Positions 17,705-26,422 are shown, numbered from the stretch's first letter. The stretch: DNA of 64,000 nt from Methylobacter psychrophilus (GCF_025583945.1 NZ_JAOEGU010000003.1:62001-126000); one strand, 5' to 3'. Numbers and translations: made by a program. Notes: generated from the sequence alone by a model not told the origin.

Positions 17705-17720
17705 TGGCATGATAGCTGCT
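17705..17720 (+). promoter_or_regulatory. sigma-54 (RpoN)-like promoter for the rhodanese-DUF1549-DUF1501 unit
   Basis: TGGCATGATAGCTGCT keeps GG-N10-GC and differs from the consensus at two positions. It lies 88 bp ahead of the preferred start of the rhodanese-like gene. Confidence 0.6.
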
Positions 17721-17792
17721 TATCTATAATTGACTGTATCACTATGACGCGTGCCCTGCACGCTTTTAACAATTAATCAAAGAGAAATAACC

Positions 17793-18269
17793 ATGACGAA
17801 ACCTTCAAAATTACTACTATTATTATTGATTTTTGCTACTCCCATCGCCTTTGGAGCGACCAAAAGCTCACAAAAAGTAGAAGCGCCAGCTGCTGGAGCT
17901 TATAAACCCAAGTCTCCACAAATTAACCGCGCAGAACTGGATGCTTTACTGGCCAAGCCGGATCAACTCCTGATTATCGATTTACGACGCCCGGATGAAG
18001 TCAGCTCAATTGGCGGTTTTCCTGTCTACCTGAGCATTCAGGCTGATCAACTGGAAAAAAGCCTGGATTTTATTCCCAAAGACAGAGCAATTGTTACCGT
18101 ATCCAACCATGCCGGACGTTCAGGCAAGTCGGCTGATTTATTAGCCAGTAAAGGCTATAAGGTAGCCGGTTACGTTGGCGCACAATACTATGAAGCCGAG
18201 GGTGGAAAACTGACCAAAATTGCCATACCTGCGCCCAAAATCAAAACCGCAGAAAAACCCAATCACTAA
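17793..18269 (+). CDS. exported rhodanese-like protein lacking cysteine
   Basis: A 158-aa protein. ATG 17793 is chosen over 17751 because AGAGAAA precedes it and a signal peptide follows (LLLLLLIFATPIAFGA). The rhodanese fold is recognisable from the strand LLIIDLRRPDEV and the loop TVSNHAGRSGKSADLLASKG, with the closing GYVGAQYYEAEGGK. The loop that should start with the catalytic Cys has none, and there is no Cys anywhere in the protein. It therefore cannot act as a sulfurtransferase and is probably a binding or scaffold protein. It heads the unit with the DUF1549 and DUF1501 genes, 58 bases apart, behind a sigma-54-like promoter. Confidence 0.8.
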   Translation: MTKPSKLLLLLLIFATPIAFGATKSSQKVEAPAAGAYKPKSPQINRAELDALLAKPDQLLIIDLRRPDEVSSIGGFPVYLSIQADQLEKSLDFIPKDRAIVTVSNHAGRSGKSADLLASKGYKVAGYVGAQYYEAEGGKLTKIAIPAPKIKTAEKPNH

Positions 18270-18327
18270 TTTTTGATACAGCGATGCTAACGAAGGTTTC
18301 AAACGCTTTTATTTTTGGAGTAAATCA

Positions 18328-20877
18328 ATGAACAAAAAGAAACTGTATCTCGCAATTTTGTGGGGGCTTACCGGCGCAATAGCAGGGGAAGCTTTGGCAA
18401 CGACGGATTTATTCAACAATCCGGTTGGTGTTATAGGTGAGAAGCCACAAGTGGATCTATTTAACAGCCCGGTCGGTGTAATCGGTTCACCAACTGCAGC
18501 AGCAGTTCCAGCTCCGGCATTAGCGCCCACAGCTGAGAGCCAGCCAGCCGCAGTAGTAGTAACTCCAGAGGTAAAAGCATCAACACCTACGCCAGCACCG
18601 CAAACAGCTCCATCGGCAGCGGTAACGACAGACACCAAAGTAGCGGCTGCAGAGGCTCCGGCACCTCAAACGACCAAATCAAAACTCTGGTCGTATCAAC
18701 CAGTAAAATCACCGACACCGCCAACCGTTAATAATAAAGCGTGGGTACGCACACCTATTGATGCTTTCGTTCTGGCACCTTTAGAGGCAAAAGGCCTGAC
18801 ACCTTCACCTGATGCAGATCGCTCGGCGTTTATACGCCGCGCCACTTTGGATGCTTGGGGAGTTATTCCCTCACCGGAAGAAGTCGCCACTTTTGTCAAT
18901 GACACGTCACCCGATGCTTATGAAAAGCTCGCGGATCGTTTGTTGGCCTCGACTAAATACGGTGAGCGTCAAGCACGTCGCTGGCTGGATTTAGCCCGTT
19001 ATGCGGACAGTACCGGTTTTCAGAATGATGAGACACGACCCAATTTGTGGCGTTATCGTGAGTATGTGATAAACGCGTTTAACCATGACAAACCTTATTC
19101 ACAATTCGTTAAGGAGCAAATTGCCGGTGACGAGCTATTACCTGATAAACAGGAAGGCTTGATAGCGACTGGTTTTCTGGCAGGCTTCCCTGACAATAGC
19201 AACTCACGTGACCTAGTGCAGCGAAAATATCAAATTGCCACCGATATGACCGATACCGTAGGTAAGGTGATGTTGGGCCAGACCGTTGAATGCGCACGAT
19301 GCCACAATCATAAATTTGACAAGATTAGTCAGAAAGATTACTTCTCGTTACAATCGTTTTTTGCCAATGTCAGCGCTGTTGACAATATCCCGGCTGTAAA
19401 AGGCACCGTCGAACGTAACTATGATGCGGCGTGGAACAAATGGGAAACCGCTACCAAAGAAATTCACGATAAACAAAAAGCAATTATCGATACCGTCAGG
19501 GAAAAAGCGGAAAAACATCATAAAGAACGCTACCTGACCGATAGCAGAGAAGCTATTTTTAAACCCAAGAATGAATGGAATGCTCAGGATCGCTGGGTTA
19601 ACCATCGCTTGGCGAACGTAACCAATGAGGCCAGCTTAACGTCTTATCTTAGGGATGCCGCGGAAAGCAAGGGCAAAGATACCGATTCCAGCCCGGAAAT
19701 CACGGCAAAGTGGGAACAGTATGAAAAGTTAACTGATGATTTGAAAAAATTCAAGGATCTTAAACCAACTACCGGTTCGACTCAAATTTCTGCAATGACC
19801 GAACTTGGTCATGCTGATGCCCCCCCTAGTTATGTATTTTTTGGCGGCGATCATGAACGGCCATTGGAGCAGGTACAACCCGCGTTTCCTGAAGCGATTA
19901 CAGACGAAAAACCGGATATTAAACCCACCGCATTTTCATCAGGTAGGAGAACGGCTCTGGCAAACTGGATAGCTAGCGATACTAACCCGCTGACAGCAAG
20001 AGTTTACGTTAATCGTGTCTGGGAAGAATATTTCGGACACGGTATCGTTGAAACCGTCAGTGATTTTGGTAAGGCGGGTCAAAAACCTACCAATCCTGAG
20101 TTGCTCGACTATCTGGCATCCAATTTTATCAAGCAAGGCTGGAGCGTAAAAAAACTGCATCGTGAGATTTTATTATCCAGCGTATACCGTCAATCTTCTG
20201 ATTACCGTCAAGATATTGCCAAAGCCGATGTAGACAACAAGTTATTGGCAGTATTCCCACGTAAACGTCTGGAGGCAGAACAAATTCGGGACTCGTTACT
20301 GGTCGCTTCGGGAAAAATTGAGGATCAAGTAGGTGGACCGAGTGTATTCCCACCGGTTCCTGCAAATCTGGGTGCCGGTAATTTATGGGAGGTCTCCAAG
20401 AATGCCCATGATTATAATCGACGTAGTTTGTATATTTTTACCCGTCGTAGCGTCCCTTATCCATTACTGGAGTCCTTTAACATGGCCTCAGCACAAGAAG
20501 CGCACAGTAAACGTGAAGTAACAACTTCGCCATTACAATCACTTGCCTTGATTAATAGTGATGTCGTTTTCGAATGGTCACAAGCGTTGGCCGGAAGGGT
20601 TATTAACGAGGCGGGTAATGATGAGCCGGCTCAGTTGGACAGGCTCTATCAAATATTATTTTCACGAAAAGCTTCCGATAGCGAAAAAGAGACTTTGCAA
20701 AAGTTTTTGAATAATCACGAAAAGGTCGTCAGAGAGAAAACATCAGAAGGTAAATTTGCGGTCAGCATACCGACCGGCTTAAAGGATAATAAAAAATTGG
20801 ATCCTATACGTGCCGCTGCTTTTGTTGATCTGGTGCATACGGTCGCGAATTCCAACGAATTCATTTACCGGTTTTAA
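18328..20877 (+). CDS. exported DUF1549/DUF1553 protein with CxxCH site
   Basis: An 849-aa exported protein. The signal region (about 1-24) is followed by a tandem peptide repeat (DLFNNPVGVIG, then DLFNSPVGVIG) and an Ala/Pro/Thr-rich linker to about residue 115. DUF1549 follows (about 140-345, with RRATLDAWGVIPSPEEV, RRWLDLARYADSTGF and QTVECARCHNHKFD). A Lys/Glu-rich helical insert comes next, then DUF1553 (about 530-780, with NPLTARVYVNRVWEEYFGHG). The CARCH motif could bind haem c or metal. These domains are best known from Planctomycetes, where a cytochrome domain often precedes them; here it is replaced by the linker. Function is unknown. The DUF1501 gene follows at once, the normal partner. 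Confidence 0.87.
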   Translation: MNKKKLYLAILWGLTGAIAGEALATTDLFNNPVGVIGEKPQVDLFNSPVGVIGSPTAAAVPAPALAPTAESQPAAVVVTPEVKASTPTPAPQTAPSAAVTTDTKVAAAEAPAPQTTKSKLWSYQPVKSPTPPTVNNKAWVRTPIDAFVLAPLEAKGLTPSPDADRSAFIRRATLDAWGVIPSPEEVATFVNDTSPDAYEKLADRLLASTKYGERQARRWLDLARYADSTGFQNDETRPNLWRYREYVINAFNHDKPYSQFVKEQIAGDELLPDKQEGLIATGFLAGFPDNSNSRDLVQRKYQIATDMTDTVGKVMLGQTVECARCHNHKFDKISQKDYFSLQSFFANVSAVDNIPAVKGTVERNYDAAWNKWETATKEIHDKQKAIIDTVREKAEKHHKERYLTDSREAIFKPKNEWNAQDRWVNHRLANVTNEASLTSYLRDAAESKGKDTDSSPEITAKWEQYEKLTDDLKKFKDLKPTTGSTQISAMTELGHADAPPSYVFFGGDHERPLEQVQPAFPEAITDEKPDIKPTAFSSGRRTALANWIASDTNPLTARVYVNRVWEEYFGHGIVETVSDFGKAGQKPTNPELLDYLASNFIKQGWSVKKLHREILLSSVYRQSSDYRQDIAKADVDNKLLAVFPRKRLEAEQIRDSLLVASGKIEDQVGGPSVFPPVPANLGAGNLWEVSKNAHDYNRRSLYIFTRRSVPYPLLESFNMASAQEAHSKREVTTSPLQSLALINSDVVFEWSQALAGRVINEAGNDEPAQLDRLYQILFSRKASDSEKETLQKFLNNHEKVVREKTSEGKFAVSIPTGLKDNKKLDPIRAAAFVDLVHTVANSNEFIYRF

Positions 20878-20911
20878 CGACAACCATCATTTTTTAAAGG
20901 AAACAGGCATT

Positions 20912-22360
20912 ATGAACAATCAATCACGTAGAGATTTTTTACTCAAATCAGGATATGGCATTGGCGGACTTGCGCTGAGTGGATTACTGCCGGGCGCAGG
21001 TGGCATCTTTTCCAGCGCAATGGCAGCCGACCTGCTTGATCCCCTGGCACCCAAACAGCCGCACTTCCCCGGTAAAGTCAAATCGGTAATTTGGCTACAT
21101 CAACACGGCGCGCCAAGCACGCTTGATCTGTACGACTATAAACCTGAGCTGATAAAAATGGCAGGGCAAGAGGTTCCGACTTCTTTCCTGAAGGGCATCA
21201 AGACCAGTACGCAAGGCGGACTCGGCAAACTGTTTGCTTCGGACCGAACCTGGAAGCAACATGGGCAAAGCGGTGCCTGGTTCTCTGACCTGTTGCCAAA
21301 TATTGCCCAACATGCCGATGATATCGCTTTCATCAAGTCCAGCGTAACCGTAGGCGCTACCCATGATATTTCAATACTCAAGTTAAATTCTGGCGGCTTA
21401 AATCCTGGAAGGCCTGCCTTGGGTGCATGGATTCAATATGCCTTGGGCTCGGCTAACCCTGATTTACCGGCTTATGTCGTTCTCTACAATGGCAAGAAGG
21501 AACCCAGTGGTGGTGCTGTAAACTGGAGTTCAGGCTTCCTGCCGGCTGTTTATCAAGGTACGGCTTTCCGTTCAGGAAAATCGCCTATTCTGCATTTGGA
21601 TCGTCCTGAGCTGGTTGCTGCATCACAACAAAGCGATAATCTTAAGTTGTTAAAGCAGTTAAACGAGATCAAAGGCAGTGCATATCCAGAAGATACTGAA
21701 CTTCAGGCACGTATCCGCGCTTACGATCTGGCTGAACGTATGCAAACTTCAGCACCGGAAGCCGTTGACCTCAGTAAAGAATCCGACGCCACCAAGAATC
21801 TTTATGGTCTGAATGATGATGTTACCAAAGAATACGGTACCAATTTGTTACGTGCACGACGTCTCGTAGAGCGGGGTGTGCGCTTTATACAGGTCGTTAC
21901 CGGCCCGGTGGATGTAGATGGTGATGAAAGAGACTGGGATGCTCATACCAAACTGGAAGAAAATCACGGCAAACATGCCAGAGTTGTCGATAAACCGATT
22001 GCCGGTCTACTGACAGACTTGAAAGCCTTAGGCTTGCTTGATTCGACGCTAGTCGTATGGACATCTGAATTTGGACGTACCTCATGGGGCGAAAGTGGCA
22101 CCGGACGCGACCATAACGCTTGGGGCTACACGCAGTGGCTTGCCGGTGGTGGTGTTAAAGCGGGTACAACCTATGGCGCAACCGATGAAATTGGTTTGCA
22201 GGTAGCTGATAAAAGTACGGCAGTCGATACCTATGATTTACATGCAACGGTTCTTAATCAGATGGGCCTGGATCATTTAAAGTTAATCTACACCCATCAA
22301 GGCCGTTCGGAGCGTCCTACCGTTGTTTATGGCAAGGTTATTAAGGAACTTATCGCTTAA
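20912..22360 (+). CDS. Tat-exported DUF1501 protein
   Basis: A 482-aa protein with a twin-arginine signal (SRRDFLLKSGYGIGGLALSG). ATG 20912 is chosen because AAAGGAAAC precedes it and the Tat motif sits at the right distance; the longer frame would overlap the upstream gene. DUF1501 belongs to the alkaline-phosphatase/sulfatase-like superfamily. Visible motifs are VIWLHQHGAPSTLDLYDYKP, TSEFGRTSWGESGTGRDHN and HATVLNQMGLDH. It pairs with the DUF1549/DUF1553 gene in many bacteria, suggesting a shared but unknown periplasmic or surface role. A strong terminator follows at 22428. Confidence 0.88.
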   Translation: MNNQSRRDFLLKSGYGIGGLALSGLLPGAGGIFSSAMAADLLDPLAPKQPHFPGKVKSVIWLHQHGAPSTLDLYDYKPELIKMAGQEVPTSFLKGIKTSTQGGLGKLFASDRTWKQHGQSGAWFSDLLPNIAQHADDIAFIKSSVTVGATHDISILKLNSGGLNPGRPALGAWIQYALGSANPDLPAYVVLYNGKKEPSGGAVNWSSGFLPAVYQGTAFRSGKSPILHLDRPELVAASQQSDNLKLLKQLNEIKGSAYPEDTELQARIRAYDLAERMQTSAPEAVDLSKESDATKNLYGLNDDVTKEYGTNLLRARRLVERGVRFIQVVTGPVDVDGDERDWDAHTKLEENHGKHARVVDKPIAGLLTDLKALGLLDSTLVVWTSEFGRTSWGESGTGRDHNAWGYTQWLAGGGVKAGTTYGATDEIGLQVADKSTAVDTYDLHATVLNQMGLDHLKLIYTHQGRSERPTVVYGKVIKELIA

Positions 22361-22427
22361 GGTAATTTACTGCGCTACTTAGTTATATTTATTACCTTGA
22401 TAACCTTATCGTATTGACTGGGTTCAA

Positions 22428-22470
22428 TAATAACCCGGCAGGATTATACCTTCCGGGTTATTTTTATTTT
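22428..22470 (+). terminator. rho-independent terminator after DUF1501 gene
   Basis: The arms AATAACCCGG and CCGGGTTATT are followed by TTTATTTTATT. It closes the rhodanese-DUF1549-DUF1501 unit. Confidence 0.8.
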
Positions 22471-22572
22471 ATTCATTTTTCCAACCAGTAAACTTAATGA
22501 AAACATCGACTATAAACGTTTATGCACAGGGCATGGCAAGCCGGAAACCAGCCTTTTAAGGATCAAAATAAT

Positions 22573-22959
22573 ATGCGTAAAACAATTAATCTTTGCGGAA
22601 TTATTTTCGTGCTGGCAAGCAGTATTGTCTATGCCGAAGCCGAATTTGATTTCGAAGAGCTAATGGAGTCAATAGACAACAATTCTCATAATTTGCAGGG
22701 CAATATTGCCAGCAAAGATGCTACTGCAACGATCGCACTTGCAAAAAAAATGCAGAGCGATTTTAAACTGGTCGAAGGTTTTTTTGAAAAACGAGGCAAT
22801 TCCGCTGATGCGGTAACTGACGCCAAAAAATACGAAGATATGGCCGCTGAAATTGTGGCCTTTGTAGAAGCCGGTAATTTTGATTCGGCATCAGTCAAGG
22901 CTATTGAAATATCAAATTCTTGTGATGATGCTTGTCACGATACCTATAAACCACTTTAA
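22573..22959 (+). CDS. cytochrome c'/c556-like protein with CX3CH haem site
   Basis: A 128-aa exported protein. ATG 22573 gives a direct signal peptide (TINLCGIIFVLASSIVYA). The remaining part is helical and resembles the four-helix bundle of c-type cytochromes with a C-terminal haem site. Instead of CxxCH it ends in SCDDACHDTYKPL, a CX3CH spacing. A CHDTY-type tail after the haem His is normal in this family, which argues that the protein is a true relative. Whether haem is attached by the normal maturation machinery is uncertain. The peroxiredoxin gene follows 30 bases later. Confidence 0.72.
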   Translation: MRKTINLCGIIFVLASSIVYAEAEFDFEELMESIDNNSHNLQGNIASKDATATIALAKKMQSDFKLVEGFFEKRGNSADAVTDAKKYEDMAAEIVAFVEAGNFDSASVKAIEISNSCDDACHDTYKPL

Positions 22960-22989
22960 CCCATCCCCTTTTATTTAAAGAGTAAAACT

Positions 22990-23580
22990 ATGAAACGTCT
23001 TTTATTGAGCTGCCTCTTGTCGAGTGCCATCACATTTCCCGCCATCGCCGCATTGCCTACAGGTCATCCAGCGCCGGATTTCAAAACCCAAGCTTCTCTG
23101 GCTGGTAAGGTATTTAGTTATTCACTGAAAGATGCCCTGCAAAAAGGTCCTGTCGTAGTCTATTTTTACCCTTCTGCCTACACCGGCGGTTGTAACATTC
23201 AAGCACACACCTTTGCTGTCAACGCTGACAACTTCGCTGCCGCTGGTGCCACCATTATTGGTGTGTCTCTGGACAGTATAGAAAGACTTAACGATTTCTC
23301 GGCCGACCCGGACTATTGCGCCGGAAAAGTCGCCGTTGCCTCCGATGCTAACGGCGCTATAGCCAAATCCTATGATTTGACCGTTAAAGATGCTGCCGAG
23401 GGCAAAAAGGATTCACGCGGCGTTGAAATCACTCATGGCTTTGCCGAGCGCACCACTTTTATTATTACCGCTGATGGTAAAATCGCAGCGACTTTGGAAG
23501 GACTTAAGCCTGCTGAAAATGTTGCAAAAGCACTTGAAATCGTGCAAAAACTTGCCACTGACAAGCAAACGGCAAAATAA
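22990..23580 (+). CDS. exported peroxiredoxin (AhpC/TSA family)
   Basis: A 196-aa periplasmic peroxiredoxin. The signal peptide (LLSCLLSSAITFPAIAA) is followed by the thioredoxin-like domain with the active site YPSAYTGGCNIQAHTF, in which the peroxidatic Cys keeps its TxxC context. A second Cys (DPDYCAGKVAV) may act as the resolving residue. Such proteins reduce peroxides using thiol or cytochrome electrons. It lies between two cytochrome genes, two bases ahead of the di-haem cytochrome, so a peroxide-handling unit fed by cytochromes is plausible. Confidence 0.9.
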   Translation: MKRLLLSCLLSSAITFPAIAALPTGHPAPDFKTQASLAGKVFSYSLKDALQKGPVVVYFYPSAYTGGCNIQAHTFAVNADNFAAAGATIIGVSLDSIERLNDFSADPDYCAGKVAVASDANGAIAKSYDLTVKDAAEGKKDSRGVEITHGFAERTTFIITADGKIAATLEGLKPAENVAKALEIVQKLATDKQTAK

Positions 23581-23582
23581 GT

Positions 23583-24344
23583 ATGAGGTTGTCACGTTTT
23601 GTGTCGCGGCTAAACATCGTCGCTGTTGCAATAGTTTCTCAAGTAGATTTTTCTCAGCAAAGGCGACACAAACAACTACTGCATCAATACTGGAAAAGGA
23701 GTTCTTTTCTCGCTATCAGCACCCTCGCGCTAATCACTTCGGTCAAGAGTATAGCGGCAGATGAGCCTGTGGTAATTTCCGCACAACAAATTGGGAGTGG
23801 TAATCCTGTTATCGGCAAGGAGAAGTCTGATTCCGGTCGGTGCCAGGAATGTCATGGTGTAGATGGCAACAGTAATGATGAAAGAATTCCTAATCATGCC
23901 GGACAACATCCCGGATATCTGATCAAACAGTTGAGTAATTTCCAGTCCGGTGAACGGTATCATGTAGTAATGACCATTATGGCTGAAGACTTAAACGCTA
24001 CTGACAAGGCCGATATAGCCGCTTATTTCGCCAGTCAGAAAATCATGCACGGTGAAGGTGGCAGCGATAATACGTCCGCCAAAAATTTGTTTGTGAACGG
24101 CGACCAGACCAGAGATATTGAAGCCTGCCTCAGTTGCCACGGCGATAACGGCAAAGGCAAAATTACCGACAAGGTTATCTACCCTGTCATTGGCGGACAG
24201 CAGAGAGTTTACTTACGCTCTCAATTGATTAATTGGAAGCTTGGCGATCGAAAAAACAGTCCTGGTGATGTGATGAACAAAATTGCCAAATCACTTACTG
24301 ATGATGAAATCGATGCCTTGGCCAATTATATTTCCGGGTTGTAG
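23583..24344 (+). CDS. di-haem cytochrome c (c4/c553-like)
   Basis: A 253-aa periplasmic protein with two haem sites, CQECHG (about residue 92) and CLSCHG (about residue 182), each followed by a distal Met region (for example HVVMTIMAEDL). The two-domain arrangement is that of cytochrome c4 or a related electron carrier. The only ATG gives a long, charged N-terminus ahead of the hydrophobic segment FLAISTLALITSVKSIAA. A good ribosome site (AAAGGAG at 23695) lies within it but has no standard start codon after it, so the true start is unclear. It follows the peroxiredoxin gene by two bases. Confidence 0.85.
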   Translation: MRLSRFVSRLNIVAVAIVSQVDFSQQRRHKQLLHQYWKRSSFLAISTLALITSVKSIAADEPVVISAQQIGSGNPVIGKEKSDSGRCQECHGVDGNSNDERIPNHAGQHPGYLIKQLSNFQSGERYHVVMTIMAEDLNATDKADIAAYFASQKIMHGEGGSDNTSAKNLFVNGDQTRDIEACLSCHGDNGKGKITDKVIYPVIGGQQRVYLRSQLINWKLGDRKNSPGDVMNKIAKSLTDDEIDALANYISGL

Positions 24345-24461
24345 GCAGGAAATAAAAATAACACACTCGAGCATTTACAAATTTGTGAGAGTGGCTTTGG
24401 CCGCGCCCACGTATTCCATCGCGCTCAGGTTATTTGGATAATTCGCAATCCTACCCCCCCC

Positions 24462-24537
24462 GTAGGATGTGCTGAACGCAATGAAGCGCATCGTTCTTGA
24501 TTGGATGATGCGCTTCACTGCGTTCAGCACATCCTAC
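24462..24537. repeat. long REP-like palindrome (GTAGGATGTGCTGAACGC)
   Basis: The 31-base arms GTAGGATGTGCTGAACGCAA...GCGCATC and their complement match except at one position, with a 14-base loop. It is a typical dispersed gammaproteobacterial palindrome and may also end the cytochrome transcript. Confidence 0.8.
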
Positions 24538-24565
24538 AAAGTGGTGGTTTATTTTTGCGTCTTGC

Positions 24566-24731
24566 CTTAGGTGATATCCGAGAATTAATAGTCCCAATTG
24601 GCACAGGATTTTTGTTTATTTACAAGGCGGGAAAATAGGCACGTAGCTGGCTACGTAACTATTTTGACAACGCAGTAAATGAATAAAAAGACCAGCAAGC
24701 TGGGTATATTATTCTCAGGAAATCACCTAAG
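24566..24731. mobile_element. MITE-like element, family B copy 2
   Basis: The terminal inverted repeats CTTAGGTGATATCCGAGAAT and ATTCTCAGGAAATCACCTAAG are clear. The interior matches the copy at 12608-12820 but lacks its GACTGCAAGGATGCAG segment. It lies directly ahead of the PepSY gene and could carry part of its leader. Confidence 0.72.
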
Positions 24732-24766
24732 TATTACCTCACTATGTATTTTTTTAGAGGATAGCA

Positions 24767-26422
24767 ATGAAATCTTTAAATTGGCTGTTATATCAAATCC
24801 ATCGCTGGGTAGGCGTCGTATTGGGCTTATTTATGTTTTTTTGGTTTGCTACCGGTTTGGTGATCATGTATTCCACACCGACCACGCAAAACCGTAGTCA
24901 GCAGCTCGCCCATGCCGAAACATTGGCTCCCGAATTCGGCTGGCTGAGCCTCGGTGAAGCTTGGGATCGTAGCGCTGAACCTCGTAAGGCTGCAGCGGAA
25001 CATAAAGCCAAAACCATGGCTGGTACCGGTAAACAGCCTCCCGGTAACGGTAATATTGTCACCACTGACATTGCTGATGCCCGATTGGTACGCAGTGCCG
25101 GTGAACCCTTGTGGCTGGTCGAGGATGCTCGCGGTCAGTATTTTGCCTTATCTGCACTTGATGGTTCAGTGCACAAAACCTCGGTAGATCAGGCATTAAA
25201 AATTGCCGAAAACTGGTTTGAAAACACTGATAACACCGATATTATCAAGACCAGTTTTCTGGAGACAACTACAAATCCCGTTATCTTGCGCAATCAGGAA
25301 GCCTTAAGCCCTTTTCATCGTATTGCCGTCAATAAAGAGGGCGGTGAATTACTGATATCTGAACGTACCGGCGAAGTATTGCACGCCTCCACACGAACCG
25401 ACCGGGCTTTCTTCTGGGTAGGCAATTGGCTGCATTTACTTAAACCGCTAGAGTCCATAGCTCTGGGTAAAATTCGCAATGACGTACAACTTTGGCTGGG
25501 CTTGTCTGCAGCAATAGCCACATTAACAGGTCTTATTATCGGCTGGTTGCGCTGGCGACCAGGTTTACGAGGCAAACCCACTTATTCTCAGGGTCGCACC
25601 CAACCCTACCGGGAATTCTGGTTTAAGTGGCATTTCTGGAGTGGGCTGATCGGCGGTATCGTAATATTGTCTTGGGCTACCAGTGGTTTTGTTGATACCA
25701 ATCCGGGAAAAATATTTTCTCAGGCTAATCCCGGCAAGGAAGAAATAGCGCGCTATTTAGGTAAGGGTGTACCGGATGCCATGCGTAACTGGCAACCTGC
25801 TCTGCCCACCATGTTGGCCATAGCAACCGATGGTGCGGATATCGTCGAACTGGGCTGGCGGCATCTGGCTGGTGAAGCCGTATTACTGGCACATACCCGT
25901 GATGGTCAGCGACTGCCGCAAACCCTGATCGATACAACGACTACTCAGCAGTTTAGTGAGACATCGTTACTCGCTGCCGTAGAACGCATGGCTGGCAAGA
26001 CCACCGTAGAGTCACAAACCGTTTTAAATGACTACGATAGTTACTACTATCCAAGACACCATCAAAGCTTGATTGAAAAGCCGCTGCCAGTCCTGCTGGT
26101 AAAAATGGCTGACGATACCGGCACGCTGTTTTATCTGGATCCACAGGATGGTCGACTATTGGCCAAACTGGATCGAAGTCGCCGGGTTTTCCGCTGGCTT
26201 TACTCAGGATTACATCACTGGGATTTTGGTTGGCTTTATCAACGGCCACTATGGGATGCCTGGATGCTGATATGGGTATCGTTTGGCTTGGTGCTCGGCG
26301 CCAGTTCGCTGGTGGTTGGCTGGCGACGTCTTAAACAAACCTTCTTCCCTAAAAAGAGGGCTGTTCGTATCAAAAAAACTGAAAACCGAAAGCCTGTACC
26401 AACCTCGCCCAGATATCTATGA
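24767..26422 (+). CDS. PepSY-associated multi-span membrane protein (PiuB-like)
   Basis: A 551-aa inner-membrane protein of the PepSY_TM family. It begins with WLLYQIHRWVGVVLGLFMFF, the first membrane span with its conserved His. PepSY-like periplasmic regions and more spans follow (LWLGLSAAIATLTGLIIGWLRW, FWSGLIGGIVILSWATSG). It ends with LYSGLHHWDFGWLYQRPLWD and a final span. Relatives occur beside TonB receptors and are often iron-regulated, with a proposed role in reducing or moving metal or siderophore. GAGGA precedes the start. Its place at the end of the receptor/cytochrome locus suggests a metal or redox link. Confidence 0.85.
   Translation: MKSLNWLLYQIHRWVGVVLGLFMFFWFATGLVIMYSTPTTQNRSQQLAHAETLAPEFGWLSLGEAWDRSAEPRKAAAEHKAKTMAGTGKQPPGNGNIVTTDIADARLVRSAGEPLWLVEDARGQYFALSALDGSVHKTSVDQALKIAENWFENTDNTDIIKTSFLETTTNPVILRNQEALSPFHRIAVNKEGGELLISERTGEVLHASTRTDRAFFWVGNWLHLLKPLESIALGKIRNDVQLWLGLSAAIATLTGLIIGWLRWRPGLRGKPTYSQGRTQPYREFWFKWHFWSGLIGGIVILSWATSGFVDTNPGKIFSQANPGKEEIARYLGKGVPDAMRNWQPALPTMLAIATDGADIVELGWRHLAGEAVLLAHTRDGQRLPQTLIDTTTTQQFSETSLLAAVERMAGKTTVESQTVLNDYDSYYYPRHHQSLIEKPLPVLLVKMADDTGTLFYLDPQDGRLLAKLDRSRRVFRWLYSGLHHWDFGWLYQRPLWDAWMLIWVSFGLVLGASSLVVGWRRLKQTFFPKKRAVRIKKTENRKPVPTSPRYL

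Noticed and set aside
24392-24407. GG-N10-GC (TGGCTTTGGCCGCGCC) ahead of the PepSY gene
   Set aside because: Only the spacing fits; the flanking bases do not resemble the consensus, and a palindrome and MITE lie between it and the gene.
24679-24897. Open frame of 72 codons starting MNKKTSKLG
   Set aside because: It starts inside the family B element and runs into the PepSY gene in another frame.
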